A DNA stretch of 64,000 nt, taken from assembly GCF_008386585.1 (NCBI RefSeq), contig NZ_VUOB01000001.1, forward strand, positions 107,201 through 171,200, given 5' to 3'. The notes beneath the pieces are model-generated. The model saw nothing but the letters and a program-made list of their open reading frames with translations, was not told the DNA's origin and searched no databases. How positions within the stretch are numbered: the stretch's first letter is position 1; every line of letters starts with the position of its first letter. Position numbers and translations under genes: made by a program. This stretch comes from Solihabitans fulvus. GTDB lineage: Bacteria; Actinomycetota; Actinomycetes; Mycobacteriales; Pseudonocardiaceae. This document shows, piece by piece, positions 35,954 through 42,571 of this stretch.

Positions 35954-36513
35954 GACCGTCCGCTCGTCAGGTAGGTGCCGTCGGCGGTGAAGGTCGCGGT
36001 GCCGGCCCCACGGGCGGAGGACACGATGGCGGTGACCGTCACGACGTTGTCGACCTTGCGGATGTCGACGTCCTCGACCCACGAGTCCGGCAGCCCCACC
36101 CGCGTCCGCGCCAGGTCCACGATGTCCTCGATCCGGTTCAGCGCGGTCACGCCGGCGAGGGAGAACGTCTGCCCGGCGAGGTCGTCGCCGGCGCGGAGCT
36201 TGACCGGGGCGGGTTCCGCGAGCGCGCGGTCCGCGTAGTGGTAGGTGTCCAGGTCGCCTGGCCTGGTCGGGCTGCGCACCTCGAACGTCATGGTGGGGTC
36301 CGGCGTGGCGAGCTGCACGGATCTGACCATGACGTCGGTGACCCCGAGCCGCGCGAGCAGCGCCGCGGTCGCCTGTTTCGGCAGTTCCACGGCGATGCCG
36401 CCGCCTCTGGCCCGCACCATCGCGTTGAACTCGTCCTTGCTGACGTCGCCGCCGCAGGCGGTGAGGCTCAGCAGCGCGGCCACCGCGACCAACCAGGCGA
36501 GCGTCGCCCTCAT
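35950..36513 (-). CDS. Lipoprotein, unknown function
   Basis: Lipoprotein of 187 residues. The signal MRATLAWLVAVAALLSL ends in lipobox LTAC (Cys20). The exported part has repeated beta-like segments (PTMTFEVRSPTRPGDLDTYH, DDLAGQTFSLAGVTALNRIE, VVTVTAIVSSARGAGTATF), suggesting a small beta-rich domain, possibly with two related halves. Its start overlaps the LysR stop by 4 bp and its stop overlaps the next gene by 4 bp. All three genes are therefore one coupled operon: regulator, surface lipoprotein, membrane protein. Function unknown. Confidence 0.75.
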   Translation of the reverse strand: MRATLAWLVAVAALLSLTACGGDVSKDEFNAMVRARGGGIAVELPKQATAALLARLGVTDVMVRSVQLATPDPTMTFEVRSPTRPGDLDTYHYADRALAEPAPVKLRAGDDLAGQTFSLAGVTALNRIEDIVDLARTRVGLPDSWVEDVDIRKVDNVVTVTAIVSSARGAGTATFTADGTYLTSGRS

Positions 36514-37409
36514 CTGTGCACCGCGCCAGCCTGCGGGGTGGCGCCGACCGGGTCGTGGTCGACGGCCAGGGCGGCGAACTCGTGGATCAGCGGGCTGCGG
36601 CGGCTGCTGTCCCACGCCAGGCACACCTGGTTCGGCGGGAGGTCGTCGACTTCGAGGTGCACGAGGTCCCTTCGGGTGTAGAAGGTGGCCGTGGACAGCG
36701 GAAGCACCGCGACGCCCCGGCCCGCCGCGACGTGTTCGAGCTTTTCCTCGACGGTCTTCATGGCCGGCAGCGGCGGGCGTCGACCGGTGCGCAGCTCGGT
36801 CGCGAGGTCGCGCCACTCCGGCACCGCGTCCGGGTCCTGGAGCAGGTGCTCGTCGGCGAGCTCCGCGATGGCGACGGACTCCCTGCCGGCCAGCCGATGG
36901 TCGACAGGCAGCAGGACCACTCGCGGCTCGCTCAGCAGCGGCCGGAGTTGCAGGCCCCTTGGGTCGACGGGCATCCGCACGTAGCTGACGTCGACGCGGC
37001 CGTCGTGGATCGCGGCGACCGAGTCGTGCCAGTCGGTGCGGAACACCTCGACGGTCAGCTGCGGATGCCTGCTCGCCATCGCCCTGACCGCGGCGGTGAC
37101 GATGAGGCCCGGCATGAAGCCGACGGTGAAGCTGTCCGGGCCGCGCGCGGCCCTGCTTACCCTGCGGCGCAACGCATCGGCGCTGGCGAGCAGCGGTCGC
37201 GCGTCGACGAGCAGCTGCTCGCCTGCCGGGGTCAGCTCGGTCGCCCGCCGGTCCCGCAGGAACAGCTGCGCGTGCAACTCGGTCTCCAGTGCCCTGATCT
37301 GCCTGGACAGCACCGGTTGCGCGATGTGCAGCGCCTCGGCGGCCCGGCCGAAGTGCAGCCGCTCGGCGACGGCGACGAAGTAGCGCAGCTTGCGCAGGTC
37401 CACGTCCAT
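36510..37409 (-). CDS. LysR-family transcriptional regulator (BenM/CatM-like site)
   Basis: Regulator of 299 residues. Helix-turn-helix: LRKLRYFVAVAERLHFGRAA, then QPVLSRQIRALETELHAQLF. The effector domain starts near residue 90 (SFTVGFMPGLIVTAAVRAMA). The HFGRAA and QPxLSRQI pattern places it with the aromatic-catabolism CatM/BenM/AlsR branch. ATG 37409 is preferred over GTG 37412 because the AAGGGGGG tract is then 6 nt away. It is divergent from the SDR gene across an ATAC-N7-GTAT box, and leads a coupled operon with a lipoprotein and a membrane protein. It probably controls the SDR gene. Confidence 0.9.
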   Translation of the reverse strand: MDVDLRKLRYFVAVAERLHFGRAAEALHIAQPVLSRQIRALETELHAQLFLRDRRATELTPAGEQLLVDARPLLASADALRRRVSRAARGPDSFTVGFMPGLIVTAAVRAMASRHPQLTVEVFRTDWHDSVAAIHDGRVDVSYVRMPVDPRGLQLRPLLSEPRVVLLPVDHRLAGRESVAIAELADEHLLQDPDAVPEWRDLATELRTGRRPPLPAMKTVEEKLEHVAAGRGVAVLPLSTATFYTRRDLVHLEVDDLPPNQVCLAWDSSRRSPLIHEFAALAVDHDPVGATPQAGAVHR

Positions 37410-37449
37410 CACCGGCCCCCCTTCGCGCTCGTCCGCCGCCGCGTCGCTG

Positions 37450-37464
37450 ATACCCCGAGGGTAT
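37450..37464. promoter_or_regulatory. LysR-type box ATAC-N7-GTAT
   Basis: ATACCC-CGA-GGGTAT is a perfect 6-bp inverted repeat with a T-N11-A core. It matches the ATAC-N7-GTAT sequence bound by BenM/CatM-type LysR regulators. It lies 41 bp upstream of the LysR start and 87 bp before the SDR start. Confidence 0.72.
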
Positions 37465-37550
37465 TACAGGCGTGGGAATGGGTCTTGGACGCCGGCCCGG
37501 GCAGGCCAGCACAGTTGACCATGTCAGTTCGGCACAGGGAAGGCTTCTTC

Positions 37551-38270
37551 ATGGATTTCAACGGACAGCGGGTCGTCGTGCTCGGCGGCACCTCCGGCAT
37601 CGGGCTGGCCACCGCGGCCGAGGCCGCGCGGCGCGGGGCCGACGTCGTGGTCGCGTCCAGCCGGCAGGCCAGCGTCGACCGGGCGCTCGCGCAGCTGCCG
37701 GAAGGCTCGGTCGGCCGGGCCGTCGACCTCACCGATCCCGCTCGCGTGCAGGCGTTCCTCGACGACCTCGGCGGCCTGGACCACCTGGTGTTCACGGCGG
37801 GCGAGCCGCTGGCGCTGATGCCCCTGGACACTATGGACCTCGACCACGCCAGGGAGTTCTTCGGGCTGCGCTACTTCGGCGCGCTGTCGGCGGCCAAGGC
37901 GGCGGCCCCGCTCGTGCGCGCGGGCGGCTCGATCACGCTGACCACGGGCACCGCGGGCGAACGTCCCAGCGCGGGCTGGTCGGTCGCGGCGAGCATCTGC
38001 GGCGCGATCATCGGGTTGACCCGCGCCCTCGCGGTGGAACTCGCGCCGCTGCGGGTCAACGCCGTCTCGCCGGGTGTGGTGCGCTCGCCGCTGTGGGACT
38101 CGGTCCCCGAGGCGGACCGCGAGCAGCTGTACGCGGCCACCGCGGCGTCCCTGCCGCTTGGCCGGGTCGGCGAGGTCGAGGACGTCGCGCGCGCGTTCCT
38201 CTACCTGATGACCCAGCCGCACGCGACCGGCACGGTGCTGGGAGTGGACGGCGGCACGCTGCTCGCCTAG
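37551..38270 (+). CDS. Atypical short-chain dehydrogenase/reductase lacking YxxxK
   Basis: SDR-fold protein of 239 residues. The nucleotide loop is GGTSGIG (12-18), the DLTD acidic motif is at about 59-62, and RALAVELAPLRVNAVSPGVVRSPLW plus the C-terminal VLGVDGGTLL match classical SDRs. The catalytic Tyr-x-x-x-Lys is absent: the segment reads GWSVAASICGAIIGLTRALA, giving Ala146 and Cys150 at the Tyr and Lys positions. It may bind NAD(P) without classical reduction, or use other chemistry. ATG 37551 with AGGGAAGG 7 nt upstream is better than the ATG at 37521. It is probably regulated by the divergent LysR gene. Its stop codon lies inside the palindromic element that follows. Confidence 0.82.
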   Translation: MDFNGQRVVVLGGTSGIGLATAAEAARRGADVVVASSRQASVDRALAQLPEGSVGRAVDLTDPARVQAFLDDLGGLDHLVFTAGEPLALMPLDTMDLDHAREFFGLRYFGALSAAKAAAPLVRAGGSITLTTGTAGERPSAGWSVAASICGAIIGLTRALAVELAPLRVNAVSPGVVRSPLWDSVPEADREQLYAATAASLPLGRVGEVEDVARAFLYLMTQPHATGTVLGVDGGTLLA

Positions 38271-38427
38271 AGCTCCTAACACGATGACTGTCCGACGGAG
38301 TGACGCCCAGGCGGCGCCTCGCCGCGTTGTCGTCGCCCCACATGGCTCCGCCATGAGGGGCTCCTCCGCCTTGCGACGCACCACCTGGACGCCACTCCCA
38401 GTCGAACGCCATCGTGTTAGGAGCTCT
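38269..38427. mobile_element. 159-bp palindromic element (MITE/REP-like)
   Basis: Imperfect palindrome exactly centred on 38348. The outer arms, AGAGCTCCTAACACGATG (38269-38286) and its complement (38410-38427), are perfect over 18 bp. Inner arms align with one 1-nt and one 2-nt bulge, and the centre is CATGGC-TCC-GCCATG (38341-38355) flanked by a CCCC/GGGG stem. It begins at the stop codon of the SDR gene and ends 15 bp before the next gene. No protein is convincing in it. It is probably a non-autonomous mobile or repetitive element. Confidence 0.75.
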
Positions 38428-38442
38428 CAGCGATCACCGACA

Positions 38443-39006
38443 ATGTCCGGCATGACTACGTTGTTCGTCGACGGCTGGTTCGGCCCCGACCCCGGTGACT
38501 GGCAGGAGCTGTGGGCGCTCGGGCTGCCGGGGTCGGCGCGGGTCGTGCAGGACGACTGGGAGCGGCCGGAACGCGGCGCGTGGATGGCCCGGTTGGACGA
38601 GGCGGTCCGGCAGTGCGCGGAGCCGCCCGTGCTCGTCGCGCACAGCCTCGGCTGCGTCACCCTCGCGCACTGGGTGGCCGACGGCGCGCGGTGGCCGGTG
38701 CGGGCCGCGCTGCTGGCGACGCCCGCGGACGTGGAGACCAACCGGAAACCGGAGATCCGCGGCTTCGACCCGATCCCCCGCGTCGCGTTCCCGTTCCCGA
38801 CGATCCTGGCCGCCAGCCGCAACGACAGCTGGATGACACCCGACCGGGCAAGGTCCTTCGCGCGGGACTGGGGCGCGCGCCTGGTCGACGCGGGCGAGGT
38901 CGGGCACCTGACCGTCGGCGAGGGCGTCGGCCGGTGGCCTGCCGGCGCGGAACTGCACGCGGAGCTGCTCGGCGACGGCGTGTCGGCGCTCGGGCCGTCA
39001 ACGTAG
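38443..39006 (+). CDS. RBBP9/YdeN-type small serine hydrolase
   Basis: Alpha/beta hydrolase of 187 residues of the compact RBBP9/YdeN group (DUF1057-like), probably an esterase. The N-terminal strand leads to VDGWFGPDPGDWQELW, where W-x-x-D-W is typical. The nucleophile is Ser68 in VAHSLGC, the acid is in ASRNDSWM and the base is in GEVGHLTVGEG. The start is either ATG 38443 or ATG 38452; neither has a clear ribosome binding site. The 159-bp palindrome ends only 15 bp upstream, so it may have supplied or displaced the original leader. Substrate unknown. Confidence 0.85.
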   Translation: MSGMTTLFVDGWFGPDPGDWQELWALGLPGSARVVQDDWERPERGAWMARLDEAVRQCAEPPVLVAHSLGCVTLAHWVADGARWPVRAALLATPADVETNRKPEIRGFDPIPRVAFPFPTILAASRNDSWMTPDRARSFARDWGARLVDAGEVGHLTVGEGVGRWPAGAELHAELLGDGVSALGPST

Positions 39007-39044
39007 GCCCGGCCGACGTAGGCCCGGCGCGGGTGCGCGGATGC

Positions 39045-39758
39045 TCAGGGCGTCGGTTTGCCGGCGCCCTTGAGCAGGTCGTTGTGGCCGACCAGGAAGG
39101 CCGCGTAACCGAGCAGCACGAGGAATCCGGCCGCGCCGCACAGGACCAGCGCCCGCAGCGGGCCGGACAGCTGGGGCGCGGTCAGGCCGAGCACCACCGA
39201 CAGCGCGGTGGTGCCGAGGCCCGTTCCGCAGAGCAGCCCGGTGGCGAGGTGGTAGGCGGGCCGCGAGTGCAGGTTCTTCCGCCAGACGTTGCGACCGCGC
39301 ACCCAGCTCTCCCAGTGCAGCGTGTCCGCCGAGGGCAGCTCCGACTCCCCCGACGGGGCGCGCGGCACGCGGAGCTGCGCGTTGATCTTCTTCTCCAGCT
39401 GCCACAGGAACCATCTGGCCCGCAGCAGTCGCTGGACCTCGCCGTACCACACGAACCAGACGAACATCAGCAGCAACGGCGCCAGGCTCAGGATTCCGGT
39501 GCGCAGCTGGAGGTTCGACCAGTTGGTCAGCACGCCGGTGTAGATCACGGCCGTCGCGGCCAGGCCGTACGCCAGGATCGTCTGCTGGTTGGACAGCGCG
39601 GCCAGCAGTTCGGCGCGGATGGCGAGGTACTCGTGCTGCATGAAGGTGATGCGGGCCCGGATCCGCTCGACGGCCGGTTCCGACGCGGTGGTGCCGGCGG
39701 GGCGACGGGGTTTCCGGATCGTCAAGGCGGCTCCCGGCAGTAGGCCCGCGCGGCGCAT
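39045..39758 (-). CDS. Four-TM membrane protein, unknown function
   Basis: Protein of 237 residues. An N-terminal basic region (RKPRRPAG) and an amphipathic helix (VERIRARITFMQHEYLAIRA) are followed by hydrophobic helices near 58-80, 88-108, 172-190 and 200-222. A soluble loop of about 55 residues between helices 2 and 3 has many aromatics (WFLWQLEKKINAQLRV, LHWESWVRGRNVWRKN). The layout resembles actinobacterial SLATT-like or DUF proteins linked to nucleotide-sensing systems, but I cannot assign it. ATG 39758 starts the frame; TTG 39723 is an alternative nearer the basic region. Confidence 0.55.
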   Translation of the reverse strand: MRRAGLLPGAALTIRKPRRPAGTTASEPAVERIRARITFMQHEYLAIRAELLAALSNQQTILAYGLAATAVIYTGVLTNWSNLQLRTGILSLAPLLLMFVWFVWYGEVQRLLRARWFLWQLEKKINAQLRVPRAPSGESELPSADTLHWESWVRGRNVWRKNLHSRPAYHLATGLLCGTGLGTTALSVVLGLTAPQLSGPLRALVLCGAAGFLVLLGYAAFLVGHNDLLKGAGKPTP

Positions 39759-39801
39759 GTCGACGCGGGCGTCAGACTAGGGCTCCTCAGGCTAGGGCTC
39801 C

Positions 39802-40731
39802 TCAGGCGGGCAGCGCGCTCGGCACGGTCCGCAGGTGGCGGATCGGCGTCGCGCGCAGCTCCCCGATCAGCGCGGCGACGGCGCGGGCGTGCGCCATCGC
39901 CGGGGCGGCCACGTACCCGACGTGCCTGGTCGGCGGCCGGACGCCCAGCTCGGTGACCTCGATCCCGGCCGGCGCGCCGACCAGCGTGAGCCTCGGCATG
40001 ATCGCCATGCCGAGGCCCTGGGCGACCATGGACAGCACGACACTGTCGTCCCCGACGGTGACGCTCGGCTGCGGCAGCCAGTCCTGCTCGGCGTACCACT
40101 GCCTGGTGTAGCTGGAGCAGTTCTCGTCCCAGTCGATCAGCGGCAGGCCGCGCGGGTTGCAGCGCCCGACCGGGTGGGCGAGCACGTACGGCTCCTCGAA
40201 CAGCTCGCGGACCAGCAGGCCGTCCGGCACCGCCGAGGTCGGCGAGATCGTCGCGATGCCGACGTCCGCGCGGCCGTCCGCGACCTCGCCCGCCGTGCCC
40301 CTGCCCAGTTCCCGCACGATCCGCACCTGCGGCTCGACCTGCGGATACCGCGCGACGAGTCGTTCCAGCGCGGCCGGCAGCACGTGCGCGGCCGCGCTGC
40401 GGAAGGCCGCGATCCGCAGCGGCCCAGCCACAGTGTCCGCGTCGGCGCCCCTGGCCTCGGCGCGCAGGGTCTCCAGCATCCGCAGGATCTGCCTGGCGTG
40501 CGCGACGGCCCTGACACCGGCGGCGGTGGGTCGCGCGCCGTACCTGCCGCGCTCGAACAGCACCGCGCCGATCTTGCGCTCGCAGGTGCGCACGGCGTGC
40601 GAGACGGCCGACTGCGTCATGCCGAGCGCGGTGCCCGCCGCCGTGAAGCTCCCGGTGCGGTCGACCTCGACCAGCAGGCGCAGCTCGTGCGGGGCGAGGT
40701 CGACGGGAGACGGCGCGGCGAGATCGGTCAC
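39802..40731 (-). CDS. LysR-family transcriptional regulator
   Basis: Regulator of 309 residues. Helix-turn-helix: ELRLLVEVDRTGSFTAAGTA, then MTQSAVSHAVRTCERKIGAV. The effector domain begins PLRIAAFRSAAAHVLPAALE. The wording (GSFTAAGTALGMTQSAVSHA) is that of the actinobacterial group often beside quinone or medium-chain reductases. GTG start at 40731. It is divergent from the reductase gene at 40860 with a CATGA-N7-TCATG box between, and most likely regulates it. Confidence 0.9.
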   Translation of the reverse strand: MTDLAAPSPVDLAPHELRLLVEVDRTGSFTAAGTALGMTQSAVSHAVRTCERKIGAVLFERGRYGARPTAAGVRAVAHARQILRMLETLRAEARGADADTVAGPLRIAAFRSAAAHVLPAALERLVARYPQVEPQVRIVRELGRGTAGEVADGRADVGIATISPTSAVPDGLLVRELFEEPYVLAHPVGRCNPRGLPLIDWDENCSSYTRQWYAEQDWLPQPSVTVGDDSVVLSMVAQGLGMAIMPRLTLVGAPAGIEVTELGVRPPTRHVGYVAAPAMAHARAVAALIGELRATPIRHLRTVPSALPA

Positions 40732-40750
40732 CGCCGCAATCTAGCCCGTC

Positions 40751-40767
40751 CATGAACCGCGCTCATG
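40751..40767. promoter_or_regulatory. LysR-type box CATGA-N7-TCATG
   Basis: CATGA-ACCGCGC-TCATG is a perfect inverted repeat with a T-N11-A core (T40753, A40765). It is 20 bp upstream of the LysR start and 93 bp upstream of the reductase start. Confidence 0.6.
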
Positions 40768-40859
40768 CAAAAGCGGGTTCCATCACCACCGACGTCTGCC
40801 CAGGGTCCACACCGTTTCCTACTGTCATCGCCAGAGCGGCTACGAACAGGAGAAACACG

Positions 40860-41867
40860 ATGTCCAGCAAGGCGCGGTACGTGCACCAGGTCGGCAGGCC
40901 CACCGGGTTTCCGACCCCCGACAACTTCGCCTTCGTCGAGGACGGTATTCCCGCCGTCACGCCCGGCACCGCGCTGGTGGAGAACATCTACCTTTCCGTT
41001 GACCCGTACATGCGGCAGCTGATGGACGACGACGAGGACAGCTGGGATCTGCACACTCCGCTGGACGGCCGGTCGATCGGCCGGGTCGTGGCGAGCGAGG
41101 ACCCCGGTCTCGCGGTCGGCGACCTGGTCTTCCACCGGCAGGCCTGGCGGACGCACGCGCTGGTCAGCGCGGCTACCGCGCAGGTGCTGCCCGCGTTGCC
41201 AGGGGTGTCGCTCAGCGCGCACCTGAGCATCCTCGGCGGCACCGGGCTGACCGCGTACGTGGCGCTGACCAGGATCGCGAGGCTCCAGCCCGGCGAGACG
41301 GTGTTCATCTCCGCCGCGGCGGGCGGCGTCGGGACGGCGGCAGGGCAGCTGGCCAGGGCGCTCGGCGCCGGCCGGATCATCGGCAGCGCCGGGTCGGCCG
41401 CGAAGGTCCGGCACCTCACCGAGGACCTCGGTTTCGACGCGGCCTTCGACTACCACGACGGTTCGGTCACCGACCAGCTGCGCGAGGCCGCCCCGGACGG
41501 GATCCAGGTGTATGTGGACAACGTCGGCGGCGACCATCTCGAGGCGGCCATCGACTCGCTGGTCGACCACGGCCGGGTCGCCTGGGTCGGCGCGATCGCC
41601 CAGTACAACACCGCGGAGCCGCCGGCCGCGCCGCGCAATCTTTTCGAGGTCCAGCTGAAGGGCGCCCGCGTCGAGGGCGTTCGGGTGAGCGAGTGGCAGC
41701 ATCTGAAGCCCGAACTGCTGGACTTCGCCGCACCGCGCATCGAGTCCGGGCTGATCGTGCCGGACGAGACGATCGTCAACGGTTTCGACGAGGTGGTGAA
41801 CGCCTTCCTCGGAATGCTGCGCGGGGAAAACGTCGGCAAGATGATCGTCCGGACTTCGCCGGAGTGA
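40860..41867 (+). CDS. Zinc-independent medium-chain reductase (PTGR/curcumin reductase-like)
   Basis: NADPH-dependent alkenal/one reductase of 335 residues that reduces double bonds next to carbonyls. Characteristic segments: LVENIYLSVDPYMRQLMDD near the N-terminus, GLTAYVALTRIARLQPGETV, the nucleotide motif SAAAGGVGTAAGQLARALG, and VDNVGGDHLEAAIDSL. No zinc ligands are seen. ATG 40860 has AGGAGA 6 nt upstream; the open frame before it is rejected. Likely detoxifies reactive carbonyls under control of the divergent LysR regulator. Confidence 0.92.
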   Translation: MSSKARYVHQVGRPTGFPTPDNFAFVEDGIPAVTPGTALVENIYLSVDPYMRQLMDDDEDSWDLHTPLDGRSIGRVVASEDPGLAVGDLVFHRQAWRTHALVSAATAQVLPALPGVSLSAHLSILGGTGLTAYVALTRIARLQPGETVFISAAAGGVGTAAGQLARALGAGRIIGSAGSAAKVRHLTEDLGFDAAFDYHDGSVTDQLREAAPDGIQVYVDNVGGDHLEAAIDSLVDHGRVAWVGAIAQYNTAEPPAAPRNLFEVQLKGARVEGVRVSEWQHLKPELLDFAAPRIESGLIVPDETIVNGFDEVVNAFLGMLRGENVGKMIVRTSPE

Positions 41868-42001
41868 TCCCGCACAGGCTCAATTGGACGGATTGCGTCG
41901 ACTCGCGGCCGCGCCGCGCTTGATGCCGCCGGGGCGCGCAGATAGCACAAAAATATCCGACGTCACCGCCTCGTCGGATGGCTGCGGCCAGCGCGGTTAT
42001 G

Positions 42002-42007
42002 TATAGT
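42002..42007 (+). promoter_or_regulatory. Possible lsr2 promoter -10 box
   Basis: TATAGT at 42002-42007 lies in the most A/T-rich stretch of this region (about 41940-42060). It implies an untranslated leader of roughly 125 nt before lsr2. No good -35 box is seen. The A/T-rich leader could be a self-binding site for Lsr2. Confidence 0.35.
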
Positions 42008-42141
42008 GCCTTCGTGGTGATAACGGTCGGCACAGCGACCGGTTCCAACTCGGAGTGTCAGTCGTTGCTCGGCTCCAACCAGGAAGATTGCCTGGTCAGT
42101 CGGTATACCCTGGCAAGTCGCACAGAGTAGGCGGAACAAGC

Positions 42142-42486
42142 ATGGCGCAGAAGACGATTGTTGAGCTTATCGACGACCTGGACGGTGGAACGGCCGAGGA
42201 AAATGTCGCCTTCGGCCTCGACGGCGTCCAGTACTCGATCGACCTGTCGGCCAAGAATGCCGGCAAGCTGCGCAAGTCGCTGGCTCCCTATGTGGACAAG
42301 GCCCGCCGTGCCGGTGGCCGCAAGCAACGTGGCGCCGGCACGTCAAGCACGGTGAAGGCGGGCGGCGACCGGGAGCAGAACCAGGCCATCCGGGAATGGG
42401 CGCGAAGCAACGGTCACGAGATTTCCGACCGAGGCCGTATCCCGCAGGAGCTCGTGCTGCGGTTCCAGGCCGCGCACGGTTCCTGA
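42142..42486 (+). CDS. lsr2: Lsr2 nucleoid-associated protein (xenogeneic silencer)
   Basis: Small H-NS-like DNA-bridging protein of 114 residues. The N-terminal dimerisation domain is [20 protein letters not shown] with [20 protein letters not shown] basic linker follows (about 55-75), then the C-terminal DNA-binding domain ([20 protein letters not shown]) with the RGR minor-groove hook in DRGRIPQE. It binds A/T-rich foreign DNA and silences it. ATG 42142 matches the conserved N-terminus of the family. The hairpin at 42497 ends the gene. Several actinomycetes have two paralogues, so this may be one of a pair. Confidence 0.96.
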   Translation: MAQKTIVELIDDLDGGTAEENVAFGLDGVQYSIDLSAKNAGKLRKSLAPYVDKARRAGGRKQRGAGTSSTVKAGGDREQNQAIREWARSNGHEISDRGRIPQELVLRFQAAHGS

Positions 42487-42496
42487 GGTTCGGACG

Positions 42497-42536
42497 CCGG
42501 GCCACCCGTTCGTTGTCACTCGGGCGGGTGGCCCGG
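42497..42536 (+). terminator. Terminator after lsr2
   Basis: CCGGGCCACCCG (42497-42508) pairs perfectly with CGGGTGGCCCGG (42525-42536) around a 16-nt loop, 11 nt past the lsr2 stop. It may also serve the convergent gene ending at 42572. Confidence 0.65.
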
Positions 42537-42571
42537 TCGTCGGCCCGCCGCCCCGCGCGCGCCAGCAGTCG

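Noticed and set aside
36516..37550. An N-terminal extension fused to the SDR
   Set aside because: The open frame upstream of 37551 is antisense to the LysR gene and has no homology. A good ribosome binding site is directly before the ATG at 37551.
38284..38427. Short open frames on both strands inside the 159-bp palindrome
   Set aside because: Both readings are Arg/Gly-rich, mirror each other because of the palindrome, and contain no recognisable domain. They are more likely artefacts of a non-coding element.
38269..38427. Plain terminator for the SDR gene
   Set aside because: At 159 bp with an inner cruciform-like core and bulges it is far longer than other terminators here (22-47 bp). It may still stop transcription, but this is not a sufficient explanation.
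41868..42141. Riboswitch or structured leader before lsr2
   Set aside because: The region is A/T-rich but I saw no long stem or known aptamer pattern; a long leader with a weak promoter is all that can be supported.
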